Under the pieces are notes generated by a model. The model saw only the letters and a list, made by a program, of their open reading frames with translations, did not search any database and was not told where the DNA came from. Shown piece after piece: positions 27,637-35,912 of a DNA stretch of 42,909 bases (within the stretch, counting starts at the first letter, position 1; the number at the start of each line of letters is the position of its first letter). Source of the stretch: Saprospiraceae bacterium (lineage in GTDB: Bacteria > Bacteroidota > Bacteroidia > Chitinophagales > Saprospiraceae); NCBI GenBank assembly GCA_020630435.1, contig JAHDBJ010000065.1, positions 1 through 42,909 of the forward strand. The letters run 5' to 3'. The translations under genes and the position numbers were made by a program.

Positions 27637-28694
27637 TTATTCTTTTTTAATTCAACAAGAACTTTTTTCAACAACAACGGAGGTACAGATTCTCCTATAA
27701 CGTGACAAATAAATCTGTCATTTGCCCATTCAGGAATATCCCAATCCTCGGGCAAAGAAGAAACAATTAGCAACTCCAAAATTGTTAACACTCTTGCATC
27801 AGAATAAGTCCCATCATTTTTTAATCTACCTGGATGACCATTATTATGAGAACTAATTTCACCAGATTTAGTAGTACGAGCATGGCAAGGCATATCCCAA
27901 TTAAGGCGTTTATAAGTATTATGAAACCCCCGAACTCTTCCTCCATCAACTTTTTTTGGATAATAAACTTCATTGACCATGGCACTTTTACCAGTTGGTG
28001 TATGTTTCATTGCCAAAATATCCCTTTCATTGATCCTTTTCGCATAATGCCTTTTAATATCCGACTTTTCTCCCGCTTCCAAAGATGGTAAATGTCCTAT
28101 TGCCTCTCGAAGAGTTATCTGTGGTTCACTTTGTGGTGAAGCCCATGAATAATTTTGTTTATAAAGTTTAATAAAACATCTAGGTCTACTTTGAGGCACA
28201 CCATAGTCTTGGGCATTAATATCAATAACATCCACTATATACTTGCCACTATACTTTTTAGATATTAATTCCTGAATTTGAAGCATTTCTCCTTCAAATG
28301 GAAAATACATTTTCAAAAATTTCGAAACATTCTCAATTAAAATAGCATCAAAATCAAAATTATCAATAAAATAAAATACATCAAATATTAAAAAATTTCT
28401 ATCATCTTCTAAAAATTGTTCTTGATTCTTATTCTTCCCAGCACTACTTACTCCTTGACAAGGAGGCGTAGCTAATAATAGCTTAACATCCTTTGTAATA
28501 TATTCGGAAATTTGATCTTTTATTTCTTGCTTGCTAATATCGCCAACAACTATTTCGCTTTCAGGATATAAATGTTTATATAATTTAGCCCTTTTTTCAA
28601 TTAGTTCAGCCCCACAAATTACATCTATCCCTGCATCTTTAAGATAAGTCTCTCCAACTCCTGCACTCGTAAAAAGTGATATAGCTTTCATCAT
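27633..28694 (-). CDS. DNA (cytosine-5) methyltransferase
   Basis: 353 aa. Motif I is SAGVGETYL rather than the common FxGxGG. Motif IV PPCQG (catalytic C79), motif VI IENV, motif VIII (QSRPRCF), and C-terminal motifs IX-X (ARVLTILELL, IGESVPP) are present. It transfers a methyl group from AdoMet to C5 of cytosine to protect host DNA from the HNH nuclease. It is a close relative of the next upstream gene, so the pair came from duplication and may methylate the two strands of a non-palindromic site. Confidence 0.92.
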   Translation of the reverse strand: MMKAISLFTSAGVGETYLKDAGIDVICGAELIEKRAKLYKHLYPESEIVVGDISKQEIKDQISEYITKDVKLLLATPPCQGVSSAGKNKNQEQFLEDDRNFLIFDVFYFIDNFDFDAILIENVSKFLKMYFPFEGEMLQIQELISKKYSGKYIVDVIDINAQDYGVPQSRPRCFIKLYKQNYSWASPQSEPQITLREAIGHLPSLEAGEKSDIKRHYAKRINERDILAMKHTPTGKSAMVNEVYYPKKVDGGRVRGFHNTYKRLNWDMPCHARTTKSGEISSHNNGHPGRLKNDGTYSDARVLTILELLIVSSLPEDWDIPEWANDRFICHVIGESVPPLLLKKVLVELKKNN

Positions 28695-29782
28695 ATTTTT
28701 TCTAATATTTTACTCATTATTAACGGAGGAACCGATTCACCTATTATCTGTCTAACTAAAATTTCAGAAGCCCAATCTGGTATATTCCAATCTTCAGGTA
28801 AGGACGACAAAATCAATAATTCTTGGATTGAAAGTACTCTTGCATCTGAATAAGTATTATCCTTTTTTAATCTTCCTGGATGAACTTTTTTATTTGAAGA
28901 AATGGCATCACTTCTGATTGTTATTGTAGGAGCAGGTTTATCCCAGTCCATCCTTGCATAAGCATCATGATAACCACTAATCTTTTTACCTTCTTTATCC
29001 TTTGGAAAAAATTTTTTATTATTGAACGCACTTTGCCCAGTCGGTGTGTGCTTCATCCATAAAATATGTTGAGCTGTATGTTTTCTTCCAAAATGCCATC
29101 TATTCTTTGTCTTTTGACCAGATTCAATTGATGGTAGGTGTCCAATTGCATCTCTTAAGGTTATAATTTGCTCAGATTCAATAGGCCAATCCCAGGACAA
29201 ACCTTTCTTATAAATTTTAATAAACGCTCTTTTTCTACTTTGCGGAACACCATAGTTCATTGAATTGAGGATATTGTGATCAATTATATATTCGTCCCCA
29301 TACTTTTTTTCCAACAAATCAACAACACTATAAAGCCCTCCTTCAAATGGGTAGATAAGCTTCAAAAATCTAGTAACATTCTCAATTAAAATATATTTCG
29401 GCTTAATTTTATCAATAGCTTCTATAACTTTAAAGATTAAAAAATTTCTATCATCATCAATCATTTGTTGATGACTCTTGTTTTTTCCACTTAGACTAAA
29501 ACCCTGACATGGTGGTGTTGCCAATAATAACTCAACATTATTTTTAATTGACTCTTCTACAAATTCATTAAAATTTACTTGATCACAAATATCTCCTTGA
29601 ATCATATGTGATTTCGGATACAAATGTTTGTGAAAATTAGCTCGATTTAACTCCAATTCATTGGCAACCACACATTCAAACCTATTCTGTTCCAAATAGG
29701 TTTCACCCACCCCAGCACTAGAAAACATAATCGCATATTTTACTACTTTTCTTTCATTACCAGTCTCTATTATTTTAGTCAT
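28691..29782 (-). CDS. DNA (cytosine-5) methyltransferase
   Basis: 363 aa, first gene of the three-gene R-M operon. Motif I SSAGVGETYL, motif IV PPCQGFS (catalytic C92), motif VI IENV, motif VIII QSRKRAF, and C-terminal IGESVPP. The region between motifs VIII and IX (about 210-300) is the target-recognition part and differs from its paralogue in places. For example it has DKPAPTITIRS where the other has DMPCHARTTKS, so the two may recognise different strands or sequences. Confidence 0.92.
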   Translation of the reverse strand: MTKIIETGNERKVVKYAIMFSSAGVGETYLEQNRFECVVANELELNRANFHKHLYPKSHMIQGDICDQVNFNEFVEESIKNNVELLLATPPCQGFSLSGKNKSHQQMIDDDRNFLIFKVIEAIDKIKPKYILIENVTRFLKLIYPFEGGLYSVVDLLEKKYGDEYIIDHNILNSMNYGVPQSRKRAFIKIYKKGLSWDWPIESEQIITLRDAIGHLPSIESGQKTKNRWHFGRKHTAQHILWMKHTPTGQSAFNNKKFFPKDKEGKKISGYHDAYARMDWDKPAPTITIRSDAISSNKKVHPGRLKKDNTYSDARVLSIQELLILSSLPEDWNIPDWASEILVRQIIGESVPPLIMSKILEKI

Positions 29783-29917
29783 TTAAAAACCCTAATATTT
29801 TCAATAATAACTACGAAACTACCAAATAAATAGCAAGCATAAAAAAAACAATTATTAACTACTTATGATTTGACATCACTATCAAATCACTAACCAAAAA
29901 TTTAGTAAGTTTTATTT

Positions 29918-30364
29918 CTACATTAATTTATTATCAGCAAAACTGTAATATTCTTTCTTTGGAGTTACAATCAGATGATCTAAAACTTTTATATCCAGCA
30001 ACTCCCCTGCTTTAATAATCTTTTCAGTCATTCTTTTATCAGCATCACTAGGTCTTAGGGTAACGCTTGGATGATTATGGGTAAGGATTATTCCTGTAGA
30101 AAGGGTTTTCAAAGCTGTAGCAAATATCAATCTGATATCTATTATAGTTCCTGTAATGCCACCTGTTGATATCGTACTTATCCCTTTAACCACATTACTG
30201 TTATTGAGATAAATTACTTTAAAAGATTCAAATAGTTCAATATTATCTTGATCCCAAGAATTTTGAATTATCTGATTAGCTTCCGTTGACGAAGTAATTT
30301 TCAAAAGGTTTTTGGTGTTAGTTTTTTGACTGTAACTAATTTTAATTTCGTTCGCTTTTTCCAT
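29918..30364 (-). CDS. radC: RadC-family JAB-domain protein of mobile elements
   Basis: 148 aa from the ATG at 30364 (MEKANEIKISY), which matches the usual start of this family in Bacteroidetes; an in-frame ATG upstream at 30463 would add 33 atypical residues. The JAB/MPN metal site THNHPS with the following SDAD is complete. Despite the name, a DNA repair role is not established for these proteins. They are common on Bacteroidetes conjugative and mobilizable elements, often near mobilization genes as here. Confidence 0.85.
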   Translation of the reverse strand: MEKANEIKISYSQKTNTKNLLKITSSTEANQIIQNSWDQDNIELFESFKVIYLNNSNVVKGISTISTGGITGTIIDIRLIFATALKTLSTGIILTHNHPSVTLRPSDADKRMTEKIIKAGELLDIKVLDHLIVTPKKEYYSFADNKLM

Positions 30365-30504
30365 CTGTTTAATTTTTGATGGTGAGCGTAAACCAGGTTT
30401 TGTTTGAATAAGACAAATACTTTCATTTGACGTTTCACACAAAACCTGGAGCTTGCAAATCAAACATTGAACGGATGAAACCGAATGTGCAATTATTATG
30501 ATAT

Positions 30505-32214
30505 CTAAAAATCTAGATTCAAATATTTATTTCGAGATTTGCTTTTTGGACTATCCTCTTTGACATCATACTCAAATAAGTTTTTCACTTCTTCAATAAT
30601 TCGTTTATAATTTCTCTCGATATCAAGTTCATTAGCTTTATTACTATTGACTCTAAAATCAATATCATTTGATAAAAATGGCTTAAACTGTACTCCTAGC
30701 AATTCTTTTTTATTTCCTTCTGCTAAAATTCCAAAGAACTGACCAGAATTAAGTTGGGTAATATCTTCAGCTCGTATTTTATCCATTTCTTGAATTTTTT
30801 CACTCTTACTTTTTGACCGACTTGATTTACCTCCAAACAATGATGTACCTGAGGTACTTTTACTACTACTTTTCGACCACATTCTAGTTTCATGTGTTCC
30901 AAATATCTCCTTTATCATTTTTGATGAATTAGAATTCGTTGTTCTACCGTAAAACTGATTTCCTAGATTAGAAATAATAACTTGAGCTTTTTCTCTTCCA
31001 TACTTATCATTTATTTGACTAATATCTTGAGCTCCAAAAATCGTTGCTATCTTATTGCTTCTACCCGTTGCCGGAATCTGTTCAAAATTTGGAATATATA
31101 TCGTAGGAGCTTCATCTAACATAACTACACTTTGTTGCATATTAGGTACATTCATCATCTTACTAGACACTGCAATAATTAAAGAAATGACAGGAGCATA
31201 TGTCTCTGCGAGACTGCTCTCATTACCAATTGACAAAAACTTAGGTGAAGCAGGATCGTTTAGATTTAAATCCAAATCATTTCCCGAAAGAATCCAAAAT
31301 ATATCAGCAGTATTTAAAGTTGAAAGTGCATTCTGAAGAGTAGACAAAACACCTGCCACTTGCTTTTCTGCTCCTCTTTCAATGGCTTGTACAAGACTAA
31401 CTATCATACCACCTGCAACAGGATCCTCATTGACTTTAGTCAACAACTTCTCAATATTACTATGAAGCAATAGACTTATTATATGTGGTAATGTGCAATA
31501 CTTAGGGTGTTGATTCCGCATATACCATATTAACCCAGCTAGAATACTTTGTGCATTACGCCCCCAAAAATCTTGTTTCGCTACCGTTTCTGGTAGCAGG
31601 TTATTTATTAATGCTTTACTAAATTCGAAAGCATAAGCAGTTTTTGTTAAGTACTTAGGATCTAATGGATTTATTCTGTGACTTTTTGAAGCCTCCCTAA
31701 AATCAACAAAATAATATTTAACCTCAGTTTTGTATTTTTCTGCTGCTGCATAAACATGTCTTGTTAATTCGGGGCTCTTAAAATCATATAAAATACCGGT
31801 ATAAGATTTTTGGACCATTTGATCAATAATAGGCTCAAATAAACTCTTGCTCTTCCCGCTCCCCGCTCCTCCTTGAATATAAATACCTCTAAAAGGGTTG
31901 TCAAGATTGACATTACCATTCTTGGTCTTAAAACTAAATCCAATTTCAGATACTTTTTTTGGCAACTTAAAAGACGACCCATTTTTAAAGAAGAGTATCG
32001 CATGATGTGCAATAGGATAAAAAGCAAATATGAACATTGTAAAACCGAATAACAGGGATAATGTCAACCATATCATCGATATATTTAAAACTCTTGAAAT
32101 TAGATATATACCATATATCATGAGTCCAACAAAAATTGTTATTTGTATAGTTTCTAAAATGTCATAAAATGTTTGTTCTTGTCCAATTAAGAAAATAAAT
32201 ATTTGATTTTTCAT
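30505..32214 (-). CDS. TraG/VirD4-type coupling protein
   Basis: 569 aa. Two N-terminal transmembrane segments (about 24-75) are followed by an ATPase with Walker A GGAGSGKS (115-122) and Walker B VVMLDEAP. Coupling proteins dock the relaxase-DNA complex on a type IV secretion channel and power DNA transfer. It follows the relaxase gene by 14 nt on the same strand. The C-terminal part is rich in Ser and Lys (about 440-465). No channel genes accompany it here, so the channel of another element would be needed. Confidence 0.85.
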   Translation of the reverse strand: MKNQIFIFLIGQEQTFYDILETIQITIFVGLMIYGIYLISRVLNISMIWLTLSLLFGFTMFIFAFYPIAHHAILFFKNGSSFKLPKKVSEIGFSFKTKNGNVNLDNPFRGIYIQGGAGSGKSKSLFEPIIDQMVQKSYTGILYDFKSPELTRHVYAAAEKYKTEVKYYFVDFREASKSHRINPLDPKYLTKTAYAFEFSKALINNLLPETVAKQDFWGRNAQSILAGLIWYMRNQHPKYCTLPHIISLLLHSNIEKLLTKVNEDPVAGGMIVSLVQAIERGAEKQVAGVLSTLQNALSTLNTADIFWILSGNDLDLNLNDPASPKFLSIGNESSLAETYAPVISLIIAVSSKMMNVPNMQQSVVMLDEAPTIYIPNFEQIPATGRSNKIATIFGAQDISQINDKYGREKAQVIISNLGNQFYGRTTNSNSSKMIKEIFGTHETRMWSKSSSKSTSGTSLFGGKSSRSKSKSEKIQEMDKIRAEDITQLNSGQFFGILAEGNKKELLGVQFKPFLSNDIDFRVNSNKANELDIERNYKRIIEEVKNLFEYDVKEDSPKSKSRNKYLNLDF

Positions 32215-32228
32215 ATGTGTTCAATTTT

Positions 32229-33134
32229 TTATAATTCAATACTTTGTGATTTGTCTTTACTTTGCACTTGTATTATAGAGATTTCCTTTTCCTTCTCAAT
32301 TCGTTTTAAAGCTTCAAAATTTTCCTCAGGACTTCCGTTTTTTAAAGCATTTTGAATTTCAAATTTTTCAATCTCCTTACGTTTATATTCAAACATGCTA
32401 TCAAAACTCTTTTCATTTTTATCTATCCAATTTTTTCTATCAAACCCAACAAGATATTTGTTATTTCCGATTGTACGGGTAGTTGCTTTTTCATTTGCGA
32501 CCGGACTTAATTTTAAGCGTTGTGTTTTATCTTTTCTACTTACTATCACATGAACATGTGACTGTAAGCCTGGTTTACGACCACCTGACTTAGCATTTCC
32601 ATGAAGTACTTGTTTATCATCACCTTTATATGCCCTTTGATGTTCAATTTTGGCATAATAAACCAAATCATCACCTGATTTTAAACCTTTCTCCTGACGG
32701 TTAAAATTCTCAGCGTAATTATTCATTGCAGACCTAGAATAGTCTCTTAAATAGGCATTGTATCGATCAAACTCGGCATTGCTCATTTGATCAACATTTT
32801 CAACATCTCTACCCGCTGTTGCCATTTTGGAAATATGTTTTAATTCTTGGTTGCTAAAGCTTATTGTGGGCGCATAATATTTAGCATCATTTTTACCAAG
32901 CTTTGAAATATTAGTATCTAAATCTTCTCTTACTTTAGTTTGACTAACAGCATCTGATTGATGATTAAAAAAATATTGTTGTCGGTTTCGTATTTCTATT
33001 TCCTTATTTCGATTGGGCGCCTGCATCGCCCTTTTTTCTAAATCTTGATTTTCTTTATCCAGATAATTAACTAACAAAGCAGAACTTCCCTTATTTCCAC
33101 CTCCCATACTACTATGTGGTTTACTAATCGGCAT
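32229..33134 (-). CDS. DUF5712 mobilization protein, probable relaxase
   Basis: 301 aa. The N-terminus KPHSSMGGGNKGSSALLVNY is typical of the DUF5712/MobB-like proteins of Bacteroidetes. The segment SHVHVIVSRKD supplies H193 and H195, and H165 (IEHQRAYKG) could complete the three-His metal site of a relaxase that nicks oriT. The start overlaps the BfmA/BtgA-like gene by 11 bp. The catalytic Tyr cannot be assigned by eye. Confidence 0.75.
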   Translation of the reverse strand: MPISKPHSSMGGGNKGSSALLVNYLDKENQDLEKRAMQAPNRNKEIEIRNRQQYFFNHQSDAVSQTKVREDLDTNISKLGKNDAKYYAPTISFSNQELKHISKMATAGRDVENVDQMSNAEFDRYNAYLRDYSRSAMNNYAENFNRQEKGLKSGDDLVYYAKIEHQRAYKGDDKQVLHGNAKSGGRKPGLQSHVHVIVSRKDKTQRLKLSPVANEKATTRTIGNNKYLVGFDRKNWIDKNEKSFDSMFEYKRKEIEKFEIQNALKNGSPEENFEALKRIEKEKEISIIQVQSKDKSQSIEL

Positions 33135-33597
33135 GGTCGAAAACTCTTCTTAACCTTCTATTAATTCCTGACTTATCCCTTTCGTCTAAAAATTCAGCCA
33201 AAACATTAAAAGCTATTTGCATTTTATAAAGTTCAGTTTTGACATAATCTGTCCGTTTTTGGTCAGCAGAATTCATTTTGCTTAGTAAATTCTGAAGGTT
33301 GTCAGTAAGCTCTTCCAATGATTCTTTTTGTAATTGTCCATTGGCATATACTTCATCACGCATTGGTTTCAAAATATCTCTTTCTTGCACTCTCAAAAAG
33401 GAAACTATACGTTTATCGAGCGCCTTTATCATTGTCGAGGGACTTTTATTTATTGCATCCCTTGGGTTTATTCCTGTCCTTTTAAAATAGGTAATCATTG
33501 CTTCTACCAAAGAACCTATTGGACTGCTAAAGGTCTCAGACAAAGTTTTAATGTCTTTATGGCTTCTTTGACCGATTATGATACTTTTCTTTTTCAT
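33124..33597 (-). CDS. BfmA/BtgA-family mobilization accessory protein
   Basis: 157 aa. The N-terminal half (IIGQRSHKDIKTLSETF and the helices after it) matches the BfmA/BtgA mobilization proteins, thought to bind oriT as ribbon-helix-helix-like accessory factors. The C-terminal half is helical. It is the first gene of the mobilization operon. A strong GC-rich hairpin, the oriT candidate, lies 125-161 bp upstream of its start. Confidence 0.75.
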   Translation of the reverse strand: MKKKSIIIGQRSHKDIKTLSETFSSPIGSLVEAMITYFKRTGINPRDAINKSPSTMIKALDKRIVSFLRVQERDILKPMRDEVYANGQLQKESLEELTDNLQNLLSKMNSADQKRTDYVKTELYKMQIAFNVLAEFLDERDKSGINRRLRRVFDHAD

Positions 33598-33721
33598 ATT
33601 ATATTTTCAAATACTGTTATTCAAGGTGTTACCATTAATATTATACCGAAAATTATAAAGTTTTATAACTACCTCTCCTACCCTCAACACCTATATACAT
33701 TGAGTTGAGAGCTCCCGCAGG

Positions 33722-33758
33722 GCGAGTTGGAAAGGGGCTCTGCCCCTGTCCGACTCGC
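33722..33758. other. Strong GC-rich hairpin, candidate oriT
   Basis: Nested inverted repeat: GCGAGT (33722-33727) with ACTCGC (33753-33758), then TGGA with TCCG, then AGGGGC (33733-33738) with GCCCCT (33742-33747) around a TCT loop. It is nearly continuous over 17 nt per arm. It stands out in an AT-rich region and sits upstream of the BfmA/BtgA and relaxase genes, where oriT is expected. It could also serve as terminator of the DnaC-like gene, which ends 18 bp away. Confidence 0.45.
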
Positions 33759-33775
33759 TCTTTAAAAAAAGACTT

Positions 33776-34528
33776 TTAAAATCTCCTGCTTTCACCTCCT
33801 AATTCAATGAAATTGAACATTTCAAACAATCGATCGTACACTTGTTTTCCGTAGATTTTCTCAAAATCTTTAATAGAATGGTTGGTGGTAACGTAAGTTT
33901 TAGTGCCTTTTAATTTGAAATTGTTGTAGCGTATTTGAAGTAATCTTTTAAATAAATTCTCTTTGACTCCCCAGAGTTGAACCATTTTTTCTGTACCTAA
34001 ATCATCAAAATGAACCACACCCTTACTGTATTTATCTACTATACTTTCACCATGTTTATTAAACTCTGTAACTACATCATGAACAGAAACATTTGAAAAC
34101 CAATATTGCATCAAATTATAGTCAATACATATTTTTCGAATGATGTCAAAAACAGAACTTTTACCTGTTCCACATGGTCCCAAAATCATCAGACCTTTTC
34201 GTAATTCTCCTCCCGTTTCAGTTTCAAAAGCAGGGTCACCTGAGAAGTATTTGGCAATTAAATCTAAAAAATACTTGTTTTCGTCATCAACAACGAAAGA
34301 GCGATTTAGGCCTTTGAAGTACTCTTTACCAACTTTCCACAACAAGGTTTTAAACTGATTGGTAGAAATCTTGTGAACTTTTTTCACATCTGGTTTTGAC
34401 CAAATACGCTCGAAATATTCAATCCCTTTTTGATTTGCTTTCTTATTTTCTTCAACTCGTTTTTTCTTTTCAAATTCGGTTTCTAAACCAAAATTTCTTT
34501 TTATTCTTTTCCCTAATGAATCTTTCAT
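33776..34528 (-). CDS. DnaC/IstB-like ATPase, probable helicase loader
   Basis: 250 aa. AAA+ ATPase with Walker A GPCGTGKS (117-124) and Walker B VVHFDDLG (D175, D176). N-terminal residues 1-100 are basic and helical. Such proteins load the replicative helicase during replication of mobile elements or phages. It overlaps the upstream HTH gene by 4 nt, giving a replication cassette of HTH protein plus loader. Confidence 0.75.
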   Translation of the reverse strand: MKDSLGKRIKRNFGLETEFEKKKRVEENKKANQKGIEYFERIWSKPDVKKVHKISTNQFKTLLWKVGKEYFKGLNRSFVVDDENKYFLDLIAKYFSGDPAFETETGGELRKGLMILGPCGTGKSSVFDIIRKICIDYNLMQYWFSNVSVHDVVTEFNKHGESIVDKYSKGVVHFDDLGTEKMVQLWGVKENLFKRLLQIRYNNFKLKGTKTYVTTNHSIKDFEKIYGKQVYDRLFEMFNFIELGGESRRF

Positions 34529-34965
34529 TTCTTCCTTGGATTAACATTCATATTTCTTTTATTCCCTTTACTAATAGGTGTATTAATATCTTGTATTAAT
34601 ATGTTGTCATTTTTGGCATAGTGTGGATGGTGCTTCTGCGAAGTGCTGTCTATTGAATTATTAGAGTGCGCAATTGCTGTTTTTAGATACTGCGAAACCT
34701 TAATGTATCTTTTAGACCCTGTTTGCGTTTTGGTAATCTTCCTTGTTATCATTCCTTTATCAACCAAAGATTTAATTACATCGGATACCCTACTTTCTGA
34801 TATCACAAAAAACTCAGCAAAATATTTATTACTAGCATAACAACCTCCTTTTCCGTTGTTCTCAAGACTGTTTATCTCAACTACAAACACCTTCTCTTGA
34901 AGCGTTAGCTCACTTATAATCCAGACAGCTTTTGGAATCCATATACCTTTAAAAGCACGATTCAT
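34525..34965 (-). CDS. Helix-turn-helix replication-type protein
   Basis: 146 aa. Residues about 5-95 form a winged helix (IWIPKAVWIISELTLQEKVF, CYASNKYFAEFFVISESRVSDVIKSL split by a short linker, GMITRKI) like the N-terminal domain of Bacteroidetes replication-initiation and DnaD-like proteins. The C-terminal 50 residues are polar and probably disordered. It is placed between an excisionase-like gene (5 nt upstream) and the helicase loader (4-nt overlap). It may recruit the loader to an origin; this is inferred. Confidence 0.65.
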   Translation of the reverse strand: MNRAFKGIWIPKAVWIISELTLQEKVFVVEINSLENNGKGGCYASNKYFAEFFVISESRVSDVIKSLVDKGMITRKITKTQTGSKRYIKVSQYLKTAIAHSNNSIDSTSQKHHPHYAKNDNILIQDINTPISKGNKRNMNVNPRKK

Positions 34966-34970
34966 ATCAA

Positions 34971-35255
34971 CTAAAATTTTCTGTTCTGGAACATGTAATT
35001 TGAAGCCTCGTCTTCGATTTCCTTTATGGTTTTTTGTCTATTAAGCAGTAACCATTTATCTAACTCTTCTTTTTCGAAAAAAATCACCTTACCATTTGGT
35101 TTACTAAATGGTATTTTATTCTGAGAGGTTAATTTGTAGAGGTAACTTTTTGAAATTCCTGTATAATCGCAGACTTCGTCGAAATTCAATACCTTTTTCT
35201 GAGTCGCTAATAAGCGTTCAATTCTATCTAATCTTTGGGCTAATTCTAAATCCAT
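34971..35255 (-). CDS. Excisionase-like helix-turn-helix protein
   Basis: 94 aa from the ATG at 35255 (MDLELAQRLDRIERLL), the normal start for this family; an in-frame upstream ATG at 35321 gives an atypical leader. The motif NFDEVCDYTGISKSYLYKLT followed by IPFSKPNGKVIFF is the MerR-like excisionase (Xis/DUF3853-type) fold. It could direct excision together with the integrase, or regulate the operon. A 26-bp palindrome lies about 95 bp upstream and may be its operator. Confidence 0.75.
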   Translation of the reverse strand: MDLELAQRLDRIERLLATQKKVLNFDEVCDYTGISKSYLYKLTSQNKIPFSKPNGKVIFFEKEELDKWLLLNRQKTIKEIEDEASNYMFQNRKF

Positions 35256-35350
35256 TAATTCTATTTTAAAAATGACTAAATGGAAAGTGCACTTTCCTTT
35301 GTTTTCGAATTCTTGAAACAAAAGAACTATAGAAAAAGAATGGCAGGGTT

Positions 35351-35376
35351 AATAAGGTTAACATGTTAACCTTATT
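35351..35376. promoter_or_regulatory. 26-bp perfect palindrome upstream of the excisionase-like gene
   Basis: Arms AATAAGGTTAACA / TGTTAACCTTATT. A further GGTTAA copy touches its left side (35348-35353), so three GGTTAA half-sites are clustered here. Its position, 96-121 bp before the start of the excisionase/replication operon, suggests an operator or an origin-binding site. Confidence 0.5.
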
Positions 35377-35430
35377 TAGAATAAAAAATTTTCTCTTTAT
35401 GGTATTAGAGAATGATTAGGTATCAAATAA

Positions 35431-35466
35431 AAAAGAGAAAGCAACCATTAGGTTACCTTCTCTTTT
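35431..35466 (-). terminator. Terminator of the small Cys-rich gene
   Basis: Imperfect inverted repeat, arms AAAAGAGAAAGCAACC and GGTTACCTTCTCTTTT around ATTA, 14 of 16 positions complementary. On the minus strand it is followed by a T-rich run (TTTTTTATTT), about 35 bp after the stop at 35501. The plus strand also ends in four T, so it may act both ways. Confidence 0.5.
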
Positions 35467-35500
35467 AAAAGAATTTAATGAGATAATTATCTTAAATGAA

Positions 35501-35824
35501 TTATCCGTTCTTGGTGGAATTTAAATAATGATTTAAATCCAAATGATGTTTATCATCCTTTAGATTTCTATAATGCAAAGGATGCCCATAATTTTTTATT
35601 TGACCAAGAATTTCAATTTGCCAATTATCTAAATTCGAAACAGTAACTACAGGAAAATTAATAGCAAATCTTACGTAAGCCGGTGTAATATCAAAATAGG
35701 ATATGTTTCCACAGTCACAACTTGGTTGCGGGTAAACAGGATTACCATTGCAATACGTTGTATTACAAATTAAGCAAGTAGCTTTAGTTTCATCTCCGGT
35801 AAATGTTCTTATCTCGTTATTCAT
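35501..35824 (-). CDS. Small Cys-rich protein of unknown function
   Basis: 107 aa. CLICNTTYC and CDCG in the first 40 residues look like a zinc ribbon or knuckle. The rest (FAINFPVVTVSNLDNWQIEIL) has no known motif. No signal peptide. It is followed by a hairpin terminator and lies between the RteC-like gene and the excisionase operon, so it may be a regulator of the element. I do not recognise the family. Confidence 0.55.
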   Translation of the reverse strand: MNNEIRTFTGDETKATCLICNTTYCNGNPVYPQPSCDCGNISYFDITPAYVRFAINFPVVTVSNLDNWQIEILGQIKNYGHPLHYRNLKDDKHHLDLNHYLNSTKNG

Positions 35825-35912
35825 GATTCTAAGCTTAACACATTAAATTATAGAAAGTTACTAAAATCTGAATTGAATTCTCATAATAATTAAGTCAAGA
35901 ATATAAACCCGA

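Noticed and set aside
30365-30463. Longer start for RadC
   Set aside because: The 33 extra residues do not look like the family, which normally begins near the NEIKISY segment.
35256-35321. Longer start for the excisionase-like protein
   Set aside because: The leader is hydrophobic and Cys-containing, unlike the family, and MDLELAQRL is a normal start.
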